Below are positions 12,030 to 22,079 of a stretch of DNA of 64,000 bases, piece by piece. A program made the translations under genes and the position numbers. The stretch is taken from the NCBI GenBank assembly GCA_963920525.1, contig OY986438.1, forward strand, positions 136,705,022 through 136,769,021, given 5' to 3'. Below the pieces are notes generated by a model. The model worked only from the letters and a program-made list of their open reading frames with translations. It was not told the DNA's origin and did no database searches. The stretch's first letter is position 1; every line of letters begins with the position of its first letter. This stretch comes from Dichetophora obliterata (lineage: Eukaryota; Arthropoda; Insecta; Diptera; Sciomyzidae).

Positions 12030-12411
12030 ATAGAAGAAGAAAAAACTACTCAAAAAAATTAATTTATAAAGAAGTCTATACTCCGTCGTCGTCAGAAGAT
12101 GAAAGTGAAAAAGAAAATACGGATATTGAAAATAAAAATGGAATTATGAATGGGACATTTTTACTAATTCAAGTTTTAGGAAAAAGTATAACTTATAGAT
12201 ACGTGTTGATGGAGATGGTTACATCAAGGTAATGTTTCTACGTTCGAATGACAGCACAAGTGCAAACTTCAGGATTGAAGAAAATGACATTTCTTATATA
12301 CAAAAAGAAGCATTAATTAAAATCCGGGAAAATGCGAACATAAAATTAAAAGGTGGTCGAATTTACTACAATTTCAACCATCCAATAGATATATTAGAAG
12401 CACAAAATTAA
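12030..12411 (+). pseudogene. Transposase of the nested 4-bp-TSD element, C-terminal part
   Basis: Downstream of the LINE the interrupted protein resumes with an acidic stretch (YTPSSSEDESEKENTDIE), then after a frameshift near 12200 DGDGYIKVMFLRSND and a tail ending in GGRIYYNFNHPIDILEAQ and TAA at 12409-12411. I assign it to the same protein by position and orientation, since it lies between the LINE and the element's right end. Confidence in function is low. Confidence 0.5.
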
Positions 12412-13044
12412 TAATCTACTTTGCAAAAAAAGTGATGGTAATAGCGGATACTTAAATAGTACAGTGCTTCAGTAACAGTGTCTCCTCTGTTACGTTACGT
12501 CTCCTCTGTTACCATCTACTTTTCTTTAATAAAGAAATAAGGCTAAGTCATTAGATTTATTATATGAGTGTAATTTAATAAGGTACACTGACCTAAAGTC
12601 ATTAAAAATAATTAACCAGTATTAAACTATTTAATATTTTATTTATCATTGACTTAGTTCACCAAAATGAAATTTGAATTAATATGGGTGACATTATGTG
12701 TTATTTTTTGTTATTTTTATATTACTTTTTAAACTTTTTATAAAATAAATTAAAATGAATTATCTTTCCTGGGGAAAAACAATAAAAAGAATTTAATTTT
12801 TAATTGTTGATGTTTTTTTATTTGGTATTTAATTTAGGTAACAGACTGGACGAAAGTGCATTGGTCTCTTCATGTTTTTATCTGTAAAAACTCCAAAAAT
12901 TAAAAAAAATTACTGCTGGTTATGGATTCCTATTGTTGATACCATTCGTAACCACATGAGGCCAATTATAAACATATTTGGCCAACTTAATTTTTAAAAA
13001 TTACAAAATTCAGAATGGTCATGTCTTTTAAGAACGACCCAGAT

Positions 13045-14281
13045 ACAGATGAAAATGATTTTCACGCAAGCGATGGATGGTTCACCAAATTTAAGAATCG
13101 ACGTATTATGTTTATTTTAAAATTGGTGGTGAGCTGCTGTCTAGTAATGTTGGCGAGGTCACCCCATTCTTACACAGATTTCGTTCGAAGATCAACGAAA
13201 TGGAATTAACAGATAATAAAATATACAATGTCGACGAAACGGGATTATTTTATCGCAGTCTACCAGACAAAACATATGTCGCCGCTTGCGAAAAAAAGCT
13301 CCAGGGCATAAAATACTAAAGGAACGCCTCTCGGCGTTAACGCTGACGATAGTCACAAACTGAAACCATTAGTAATTGGCAAAGCAAAAAAACCAAGATG
13401 TTTCAAAGGATTCAATAATCCACTTCACTATGATTTTTCTAACAATGCCTGGATGACTTCACGTATCTTCCAACACTGGTTTCATGAAATATTTATAAAA
13501 GAGGTAGGTACAAAAATGGAATCTTATTTCTTCTTTGTTTATAGTTCTTAAAAACTTTTTTAACAGGTCATAAGCTTTTCTAAACAAAATAACTTGATTC
13601 CAAAGGCTCTTTTGCTGATCGACAACTGCTCTGCTCATGCTACCATTGAAGAACTGAAAAGTGATGACGGAAACATAGTAGCCTACCTTTTGCCACCAAA
13701 TGTGACAGCAGCTGTGCAACCTATGGAACAGAATCCAATAAAAGTAACAAAACTGATTTGTAGAAAACAGCTATTATCTCAACTAATCGGTGAAGATGGT
13801 GATTTGAATAATCTTTTGAAATGCCATCCATTTGATTCGGAATCCAATAGTACTCTTGCAACAGGCTTGGAATGAGTTGCCACAAGAGCTGTTGAAAAAT
13901 TCATGGTCAAAACTGATAAATTGGGATTCTAGCGATTACGACAGTGATGATGATTTGCCACTGGCACAATTTCGGCACACCTGCGAGACTTACGATGAAG
14001 CTATCCAAACCAATTTAAATCTTTTGGCGGAAGTTGTTCCAAATGTTAAAGTCAGCATTCAGGAAATTGACACATGGAATGAAAATGCCTTTGAAGACAT
14101 TTCTGAAAGTAAGCTCAGCAGCAATAATGAGGCATCAGATGATGGCGACGACGATATTGTTGATGCCACTTCAGCTATATCTCACTTAACAGCTATCGCA
14201 AGCGTTAATAATTTGTTAAAATGGTGCAAAAATCATGAGCCTTTTTCGTCAAAGCACACTAGCAGTCTCTTAGCCTTGTGA
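13045..14281 (+). pseudogene. Tigger transposase, central and C-terminal part (DDE nuclease), frameshifted
   Basis: This continues the protein begun at 6153. It opens with the second CENP-B-type helix-turn-helix (DFHASDGWFTKFKNRR), then the nuclease: YNVDETGLFYR near 13230 (first Asp), KLKPLVIGKAKKPRCFKGF near 13360, LLLIDNCSAH near 13605 (second Asp), and LLPPNVTAAVQPMEQ near 13690. There the third acidic residue is Glu where Tigger proteins more often have Asp. Frameshifts occur near 13290-13350 and again near 13830. The last 150 codons (13832-14281) give AWNELPQELLKNSW and an acidic tail. A small intron is likely at 13504-13566 (GTAGGT...AACAG), which joins KE to VISFSKQN in frame. Inactive. 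Confidence 0.85.
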
Positions 14282-14508
14282 AACGATATCGTCTTAGAAA
14301 GCGTACGAAAACCGCAAAATCAAACAAGTTTTATTGATTATTTGACAAAATTAAATTAAATCATTACATATTAATAAAATTTTGCAATCATATTGTATCG
14401 TTTCTATACTTTTTGGGGTACAAAAAAAAACTTTCAGAAATTAGAATTTTTCGGAAATTAGAATTACCCTAATTACCAAGTGGTTCTAATTTGCGAGCGT
14501 CTACTGTA

Positions 14509-15479
14509 CTACGATATCTCTGTTATTTGTTGCGGGTTTTCTTTTTATTTCGGTTTAGTTTTTGTTTTTATTGAATAAGATATTGCATACAAAAAAATAA
14601 AAAAATTGCATTGCAGCAAAAAAAAAAAAAACAAAAAACAATACAACAGTCATTCATGCATGTATTTTGATCAATATGAGATTTATGTTTCTTCAAGTTT
14701 TGCAACTGACAGATTTCTAACTTTTTATTGACTGTATTTGCATACTGTACGCAATTATTTCACAAAAAAAAAAAATAGGAAAATATATTTTGTGCGAGAA
14801 ATCAATTTAAGCTATTTTACAAAAAAGAAAAAAAAAACACATTATCAATAAGATTTGTACTCCAAACTAGGTGGCCCTGTAGACGTTGCTCTCCCTTTTT
14901 TTGGTAGTTAGCTTTTTGACTGCAAGTCTCATTTCATTGATCAGTTCCGGGTCTATATTTCAAAGAAGTATTATTTGTGAACCAGCTTTCACGATCAATA
15001 TGTAAGATGACATTCCAAACTGTGTCATGAGTTCTTACAGCTCCTTCTAAAGTTCAAGATATAGCAAAATAGATAAAGTTAAAGCAATACCCGTACCTGT
15101 ACCTGAGACTAACGCACGGCAATTGATTTTTAACCGACTTCAAAAAGGAAGAGGTTCTCAAGTTCATTGGTTTTTTTTCTTTTAATGTATGTACACCGAA
15201 AGCACTTGCCCGATTGCCGTTATTTTTTTTGCCAACACCCAGTTGGAAAAGGAGCCCTGCTGTATGTCTGCCGGCAACATGCCTCGGAAGGACAGGAGAC
15301 ATGCTTGCCTCCATACTCGCTTATATCTTTTTTGTATGGCATGTCCTTGGCCGGCATGTCTGCCAAATGAACTGCCGTAGCAGCAATGAGGCATGCATCT
15401 TATGGTATGAATCAGAGAACTGCATGAGTGGCTTCACTAATACATAAATGTAATATATGATCTTATTGCCACGGATCTC
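14509..15479. other. Gene-free stretch with a repeat-like motif
   Basis: A-rich DNA without coding signal. At 15130-15175 there is AACCGACTTCAAAAAGGAAG followed by AGGTTCTCAAG and a T run. It resembles, from memory, a motif found in dispersed repeats of moths and butterflies. The overlapping short frames on both strands at 15.05-15.45 kb have no recognisable content. Confidence 0.4.
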
Positions 15480-15599
15480 TCTTAAAAAAGGGTGTTTTTT
15501 GCAGAGTGATACAACTTTGAGTTGGCATCACTGCTTCATTTGACCACCCATTTAACAGCTGATAGTTGCTTTTTGTTTAGTTTGCCTTGACATTTTATT

Positions 15600-16338
15600 A
15601 TGGATCGATTACACCAGAGCAATGCGTACATTTTGTGGAAATTTTTAATCAAAATAATGGTTCTGTTCATCAAACTTGTCGTGCACTTCGTCCATTTTGT
15701 GGCGTACATAATCGTCCTTCAGAGCTGCTAATTCGATAATGTGCATCGCGTGAGACGCCGAACAGTGCGCACTGAAGAATCTGTAGCCGCATTGAAGATG
15801 ATCCTAATCAATCAATTCGTCGCCATTCTCAGCAACTGGGGTTGTGTCCTTCCACTTTATGGAAGATTTTACGAAAAGATCTTGGCTTAAAACCTTTTAA
15901 GATTCAACTTGTGCAGGAATTAAAGCCAAACGACCATCGTATGCGCCGCCAATTCGGCGAATGGGCTGAAGCCACAAATTGATATTGATTTTGAATTTCC
16001 ATGGAAAATTTTATTTTCCGATGAAGCCCATTTTTGGTTGAATGGGTACGTAAATAAACAGAATTGTCGTATTTGGAGTGAGGAGAATCCACAAGCTTTT
16101 GTCGAAACGAAACAAAATTACATCCACAGAAAATTACTGTTTGGTGCGCTTTATGGGCTGGCGGAGTCATTGGCCCATATGTCTTCAAAAACGATGATGG
16201 TCAGAATGTTACTGTCAATGGTGAACGGTATAGGAACATGATTCGAAGATTTTGCGTACCTCAATTAGCTGGCATTAATCTTGCTGATATGTGGTTCCAA
16301 CAGGACGGAGCCACATGCCACACAGCGGGCAATTCAGG
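15600..16338 (+). pseudogene. Tc1/mariner-type transposase, frameshifted and 3'-truncated
   Basis: Starting from an ATG at 15600, homology jumps between frames. It runs from ITPEQCVHFVEIFNQNNGSV and GVHNRPSE (paired-type DNA-binding region) to IRRHSQQLG near 15820. The DDE core follows: PWKILFSDEAHFWLNGYVNK near 15995-16050 (first catalytic Asp) and MWFQQDGATCHTA near 16290 (second Asp). The third acidic residue and the C-terminus are missing, because similarity stops near 16338. The motifs match the insect family annotated as Tc3-like or mariner-like transposase with a DEAHFWLNG box. At least four frameshifts or stops are present, so this is a fossil. Confidence 0.8.
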
Positions 16339-16631
16339 TACAAAGTATTTATTACGTTTTCAGGGATAATATAATTTTAGTTCTGCTTATATCCTTAGAA
16401 AATGTTTATTGCGCTCACTTATCAACTTTTTTTTTTACATTCAAAATATTTTATATTATAAGAAAAACTTCTATTCTGCTTGATAAAAACTTTCTTCTGA
16501 ATCTTAAAATTAAGAAAATTTCTAAACAAGAAAAAAAAGATTGCTACAATAATTTTAATTTTTCTTTTCAAATAGAAAGACAAATTAAAATTTTACAAGT
16601 GCAAACTGTAAAAAATCACCCTCATAATATC

Positions 16632-16960
16632 TAGCCTCGTTTTAGACACACATAACTCCCAAAACATATATCATAATAGGACGATTTAGACACCAAACTT
16701 TTTGAAATTATTCCAGATAAAAAACGGCATCATAAAAATAGAAACTTTTAAAAATTAGCTTTGCCGTCTAAATCGATGTATTTTTGGTAATTGTTTTAGT
16801 GTTTTCTCTATAAAATCGAAAGCGATTAAATCGTTCAAAGCTAGAAACCTTATTCTGTAAATGAATAAAGCTTATTTTATCGATATCTAGCTTCGTGTTC
16901 TACACAACTCCCAAAATATTCATCATACAAGGACGATTAATACACCATAATGTTTGTACT
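16632..16960 (+). repeat. Diverged tandem repeat, about 257-base unit
   Basis: The phrase CTAG-C-TCGT-TT...ACTCCCAAAA...ATCATA..GGACGATT occurs at about 16632 and again at about 16888, and a weaker relative follows the hAT pair at 22130-22330 (TTATTTTATCGATAT). The hAT pair therefore landed inside an older tandem array. Confidence 0.5.
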
Positions 16961-16986
16961 TACTCTAGATCAGCGCTGGGCGCCAC

Positions 16987-17162
16987 CAAGGCTCATTTAT
17001 AAGGTTGTGGCACTTGAGAGAAATCCACTCCTTTTCCCGCCTTTGCTCGAACTGTCACTGTGATTTTCCTTCTTCTTAGCATTAATTTTCATTTCTTTTC
17101 ATCCATTCTGACAGTTCGACCGAGCTCGCTCTCAATTGCCACAACCTTATAAATGAGCCTTG
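16987..17162. mobile_element. Foldback MITE with 8-bp duplication
   Basis: A 176-base element. Inverted arms begin CAAGGCTCATTTATAAGGTT on both strands and agree over about 34 bases with one mismatch. Exact 8-bp duplication ggcgccac at 16979-16986 and 17163-17170. It is inserted 16 bases inside the left end of E1. Confidence 0.88.
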
Positions 17163-17273
17163 GGCGCCACATAGCTCACTGAGCGCTCTCTGAGCGTAGC
17201 TTTTCACATGTACACAAAACTCACAACAGAAGAGAATATAATTCAGTCGTTCGCTAACGGTGATGCTGTGGAG

Positions 17274-18267
17274 CAGCGTTGCCATATGGTCCGATATATC
17301 GGATATGTTACGATTTTAATACTTGAATCCGACGTTCCGATATTTGACCAAAATTCTTCAAAATGTTACGATTTCAGAAAAAGTAGATCCGGCGTCCGAT
17401 TTTGCATATATTTTTATATACATATATATATATGAAAAAAAAATTAGTATAATAAAATTGATGGAAACTTTAAAATAAAAAGATGCGATGGTACTTCTTC
17501 ATTTCAAACAATGGGAAAATTTATTTTTGAATTGTTGAGCTTACTGAATTCCTCAGCTAACGATGAGCGAATTTTTAGCAAAATAAATATTAATAAAACT
17601 AATTTTCGCAATAAATAAGAGTTAGATACAATGGAAGGAGCTCTGCATACAAAAGATTATCTGCGAATGAAATCTTATGACTGTTTTTGTCTTGAAATTG
17701 ATAAACAAATTTAATAAAGCAATGTATATATGACTTCGAAAAAGTTATATTTTTTTCACATATTTTTTTTCACTAAAATCTAAATTTTTTGACTTTTTTG
17801 CTGGCTTAAAACAACAACATTTTTTCGTTAATTTACTTGAAGCAAAAGCTTTACATTTATAGAGTTAAAATTTAAAAATTATGTATTATAGCTCTATGCA
17901 TTTCATTTTTACCGATTTAAGAGATCTACATTAAACGAAACTGTGTTGCAAATGTATTCGATTTGATTTTTACTCTTCGTTTGTGTGTTCAAAAATATTT
18001 TCAAAATGTAATTTATTATAATATATTTTCTTTATTTATAATGATTATTGAATTGACTTTTGAAAAAAATGTTATTTATTTAAATAAATGAACCTTAAAT
18101 ATACGTCATACGTCTTATAAAATGCAATATTTTATTTGTCTTTTTTGTTTTAAAATGCGACTGAAAATTTCTTAGTTCTTTTTTTCAGAGTTTCACAAAT
18201 CCGACGAGAAATCCGACGAGCAGAGTGCAAAAGTTACGCTGTAAAATTTTTTTTCATGGCAACACTG
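17274..18267 (+). mobile_element. hAT-derived 1-kb element, copy 1
   Basis: Starts CAGCGTTGCCAT and ends ATGGCAACACTG. The exact duplication ctgtggag lies at 17266-17273 and 18268-18275. It is the sister of the copy at 29275-30271 and lies inside E1. A decayed version of the hAT C-terminal dimerisation segment is readable near 17512-17620 (LLSLLNSSANDERIFSKINI), ended by a stop. Confidence 0.9.
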
Positions 18268-19171
18268 CTGTGGAGACCTATGTCGGGCATTTTATGTTCA
18301 CTCTTAAAAAACCAACTTTTTGGTTTGTAGATTCATTATTCTTAAACATATATTTTTATATTATTAAGTTTTAATTTAATTCATACATATTTCCTAATAA
18401 GATTCTTTGCATTATTTTTTCATATTATTTGTATTCATTAATTTTTTGATACTTAATTTTTGGATTATAATTTCAATGATTCGTATATATTAGGATTTAA
18501 TATTAAAACAAAAACAAAACACCTAAAAAACAATGTTCGATTCTGAATCGCAATGTGATTTCTGTTCTGCAGAGAACCTTTCTTGCGAAGCAGAATGTGT
18601 AATTTGCCTCTGCAAGCAAACTAATAAAATTTATTTACTTAGAAGAAAATGCTGGAGCAATAATGACATTGGAGAAATAGTGACCAATACCACCAATACT
18701 AAAAATAAAAAAAACACATATTACAGTATGTGTGGAGGTAACAAACTTGCAAATATAGATAATTGTGACAACTATTTCGCTCAGCGTTCGCTTTTCGAGA
18801 GCGCACCAATACTAACAAGACAAAATAAAAGGTGACTGTGTTAGAATGCCCAGCCCTGCTCTAGATCAGTGTCAGGCAGCATTGCACACCTATAAGTTCT
18901 CATCTTGAGTATGTATTAATGAGCGCTTTAAAGCTCACACTGAAAACAAAGTAGTGCTAAAGCGCTTTTTACAGAAAACTTACTAGGCATTATGGGATAT
19001 TTTTTTGCTCGGATTTTGCGAAACTAAATTAATAAGAAGTGGACGGAATGTCAAAAGGAAAGAGACCGACAGACGGATAATGTGAAATACAGATAAGCAG
19101 ACGGAAATGTAAAAAAGCCTGCTAATAATAAAAAACATATATGTTTTTTTATTGTGCTTATGTTGCTTATT

Positions 19172-19566
19172 AAGGGTTCTCATCTAAGCATGTAACTGAC
19201 CCGTAAACATTGTAAACCTTGTGAACTTACATGCGCGTAAACTATCTGTCAAAATTTGTATGGGCGTGAGTTTACATCATTTCCGAGCCTATTTTGTAGT
19301 GTAAACTAGCATGTAAGTCTACGTGTGTGAATGAGGGTTGCTTTTGGCGCTAATCATAACATATTTAAAGTAGTTGAAGTAAATATGAACATGTTTTATT
19401 TGTTTTTCTATGTTAATGAAGGTTTTTAAAAGGTTTAAAATTTAAAAAAGTCATAATGTTGTCACAGCCGTAGCCGCCATTTTGTCGACATTTACGCTAT
19501 TTACACTTTATCGCTCATCAAAAGTTTAAATGCTATACATGTTTACATGCTAACATGAGAACCCTT
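19172..19566. mobile_element. MITE with 3-bp duplication (Harbinger-like, tentative)
   Basis: Inverted ends AAGGGTTCTCAT followed by an AGCATGTAA-type inner arm. ATT flanks both sides (19169-19171 and 19567-19569). The empty site GCTTATTGTGTTTT is visible in the copy at 54.5-55.5 kb (about 55160-55180, opposite strand). A 3-bp duplication suggests PIF/Harbinger. Confidence 0.75.
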
Positions 19567-20103
19567 ATTGTGTTTTTCCAAGTCTAAACTGACAGCGTAA
19601 GATGCCTTCATTATATGTACTTGGAACTAATCACTATATGAAATGACATGTGGACATGCCGCTTTTAAATAATTAATTAAGTTCTCTATCGCATGCCCCA
19701 CAATTATCTTATATTGGCCATGCAAATTATCGCAATGCCGTGCTATGCATAATTTTTTAATTTTACCTCTTTGATGCCGCGCCATGCCGTTATTTTCAAA
19801 AATTTTGCATACATACAATTTTATACAGTGTAATCTTACGTTAAATCTGTGTCGATGCGCAATAACAGATTAAGTCTTATTTAAAAGTTTCCAGAAATCT
19901 TGCTTCAAAGTTTTCAATCGCCATATAAGTTATATGAAAGGGTCTTTTGTTTTTGCGTCTTATCTTTGGTTAAGGTCATACTAGAAGTTCTAGATTTTGT
20001 GTGTTTATAATGATATATACGTGGAACACAACTATATCAAAAACTCAGTTCTGTCTTAAATCGACTTAAGCTATTATTGCTTATCGACACAGATATAATA
20101 TAA

Positions 20104-20941
20104 CCCAGTGGGCATTTTAGCTAGCGATACGCAAAGGAATGCATGCTAGTAGTGCTCTTAATGGTGTCAATATACCTTCCATGATCGCTGCATTGATGAG
20201 TGCTTCTGTAAGGCCTACCTTTTGAAGGTTTGGAGTCTTTTCCTGTTATTTTATATAAAAAAAATTTTAAAAAATTTTTTAAAAAATTAAATATGATCAG
20301 ATCAATTAAAAAAAAGTCAAATCTTAAAGAAAGAAAAAAAAAATTATTTTTTTTTGTCCGAGTTGGGACGCGAACCCAGGTCTCCGAAATCTAACACATT
20401 GCATATCACATTATATGAAAACTTTTATATGGAAATATTCTTTTCTATTATTTTTGTATGAAGAAATTTACAAAAAAATTCCAAAAAATTTTTAAATGGA
20501 CAGAAAAATTTGTAAAAAAATGTAGATTTAAAAAAAAATAAAAAAAAAATTTTTTTTTGGGCCGAGCTGGGTTGCGAACCCGCACTCCCGAAAACTTACT
20601 TTCATTTGTAACGATGCAAAATAAGCTGAAGTTTGTTATCAACTGAGGTGCACGAGTGGGTAAGATACCAGACCGCCAGCTGAGAGGACGCTGGTTCAAA
20701 TCTGAAATTTATCAAAAGTTATTTTATTTCAAGTTAATATTTATATTGCTTTTCTTTCTAATGTACATTCTAAAGAAGGGCTTCTAGCAGGCTTCTTTAG
20801 AGTCGCGAGAGCGGAAGGCCTAGAAAATTTTCTCCTTTCATATAAAAAAGCTTATGGGCTTGGAAACGAGCACGGAAGGGCTAAGAAATCCATATGATGG
20901 CCTGCTAGAAGCGCTTCAAAGACCTGCTTTTGCCCACTGGG
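20104..20941. mobile_element. CCCAGT-family MITE (M3) carrying tRNA-like segments
   Basis: Terminal inverted repeat CCCAGTGGGCA. Compared with the empty site in the copy at 54452-55469, the duplication is 2 bp (aa). Inside are three sequences resembling the B box and T arm of tRNAs: minus strand near 20360-20385 (GGGTTCGCGTCCC), minus strand near 20568-20590 (GGGTTCGCAACCC), and plus strand near 20650-20702 (GAGTGGGTAAG ... GGTTCAAATC). Confidence 0.72.
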
Positions 20942-21036
20942 AATATATTTAAGGAACACGCAAGCGCAGGTCTCATCTGCTTGACATTCGCTTGAACACT
21001 GAAGCTTTGATCGTTCTGTAGGTGAGATGAATACAT

Positions 21037-22000
21037 CCCAGTAGTTCGCGGTATCATTGACGAACTTTTCGTGATGATTTCTTAAAGGAAGTTTCTGAAT
21101 GAGATGCTGACTTACAGATAAAATTCATACAAAATATAATGCAAAGCAGCGGTTGTCAGAGCCTAACTTTTACCACTCTATTACAGCAACTTCAAGATAT
21201 TCATGATTGTTGCAATTCGCCGAATCGTTCCGAAGCTAAACTGTGGAGTTCACAAACTATCGATGACACTGTCGATACTATCGATAATTTCACACTATCG
21301 TGACTATCCATAGTTTTGGACTGACGATGGTTTTCGATAGTATTTAAATATTCATTGACACCACTGTTTAGTTGTCATTGCCATTGCTGTCGAATTCGTT
21401 TGATTTTGACAATTTGGTATCATTTTTTTCTGTTTTGTAGAGTAAAAGCCCAGGTGATGTTTCTTATAAATGTATAAGCATTGTTGATTTGGAAGATGTG
21501 TGATAGTTAGCGAGACTATTTCAGAACTTTACTGTACGAGTAAAAAACGAATTATCACTACAACGTGAGGTTCTGTGTGGCATCAGGGCAATGGTAAAGG
21601 AGTGGACTTGGACAGCTGCCCGAGTGGACCTAGAAAACATACGGTGTGGTGGCGTCAGGCCATTACGAAACCAACACTACGTCGATTTCCAGTAGAGTTG
21701 AGAGAGGATGAAATATTTTTATCCCGCACGACGTTGAATTCGGTCCAGAAGCACGGTTCGATTTTAATTCCTTGACGAATTTTCTTTTTCGGTAACGAAA
21801 CTTCCTTAATATTTCGATTTCGATATTGGGTTCGTGCATGATAAGTCCCGACAATTCTGTATTGCGTCTTGCACGAATTTGGTACAGTTATATGAAATTT
21901 TCTTCAATGAAATGTATGGTCAAATCAGCATGTTTTGTCAAGGATCAAGAAAAATCGTACATGATCCTTTTGAGATTTCTTCAAGACTGGAACTTCTGGG
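21037..22000. mobile_element. CCCAGT-family MITE (M4)
   Basis: Ends CCCAGTAGTTC and GAACTTCTGGG, 964 bases. The flanking AT (21035-21036 and 22001-22002) against the empty site in the 54.5 kb copy gives a 2-bp duplication. Around 21270-21345 it has several ATCGATA/ACTATCG words. The 83- and 90-residue frames near 21.83-22.10 kb are not recognisable. Confidence 0.72.
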
Positions 22001-22079
22001 ATATTTTACTGCACAAACACAATATCAAGTGTGCAAAGCTGCCCGACACTGCTCTAGATATAAAACTGCATACTTGACA

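Larger units (their letters stand above)
6492..13040 (+). mobile_element. Nested DNA transposon with 4-bp target duplication (Sola-like, tentative)
   Basis: The termini form a 25-base inverted repeat beginning GGGTCATTCTTAAAA on the left (6492-6516) and GGGTCGTTCTTAAAA on the right strand (13016-13040), with 23 of 25 positions matching. AGAT flanks both sides (6488-6491 and 13041-13044). Removing the element plus one AGAT rejoins the Tigger reading frame exactly. Near both ends it carries repeated CTCTGTTAC boxes (around 6882, 7680, 12482, 12500), which look like transposase binding sites. It encodes a transposase with VDFSENYSC, FSDGTCTQYR and AAHGKGAADGIGG motifs. A 4-bp duplication fits Sola or a few other superfamilies. 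The name is inference. Confidence 0.8.
5795..14506 (+). mobile_element. Tigger/pogo-type DNA transposon, interrupted by nested elements
   Basis: The left end is CAGTAGACGCGCAG and the right end, read inward, is CAGTAGACGCTCGC. The two 24-base terminal inverted repeats agree at 21 positions. Each end is flanked directly by TA (5793-5794 and 14507-14508), the target duplication of the Tc1/mariner/pogo class. AAATTAGAA motifs are repeated just inside both ends (5810-5895 and 14438-14495). The interior encodes a CENP-B-type transposase, split by the 6.5 kb insertion at 6492-13040. Without that insertion the element would be about 2.2 kb, normal for Tigger elements. Confidence 0.9.
16971..18858. 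mobile_element. hAT element E1 (non-autonomous), with two nested insertions
   Basis: Ends are CAGCGCTGGGC on the left and CAGGGCTGGGC on the opposite strand. The 8-bp duplication ctctagat flanks it (16963-16970 and 18859-18866). Subtracting the MITE at 16987-17162 and the hAT derivative at 17274-18267 leaves about 700 bases with no transposase. The 100-residue frame at 18533-18835 is Cys- and Asn-rich, and I do not recognise it. Confidence 0.85.
18867..22051. mobile_element. hAT element E2 (non-autonomous core) with three nested MITEs
   Basis: Left end CAGTGTCAGGCAGCATTGCACA, right end (opposite strand) CAGTGTCGGGCAGCTTTGCACA with a few differences. Flanked by ctctagat at 18859-18866 and 22052-22059. 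Removing the insertions at 19172-19566, 20104-20941 and 21037-22000 leaves about 980 bases that align, inverted, with the element at 54452-55469. That second copy shows the empty sites of all three insertions. No transposase is present. Confidence 0.88.

Noticed and set aside
13015..13044. ATG at 13015 as a start for the second part of the Tigger protein
   Set aside because: It lies in the right terminal repeat of the nested element. The true protein joins in at 13045.
15054..15447. Overlapping frames on both strands rich in Cys and His
   Set aside because: Five frames cover the same palindromic GCCGGCATG-type sequence. None has a known motif.
18533..18835. 100-residue Cys-containing frame as a possible zinc protein
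   Set aside because: Cys spacing does not match a known finger, and it lies in a non-autonomous hAT element with no second copy to compare.
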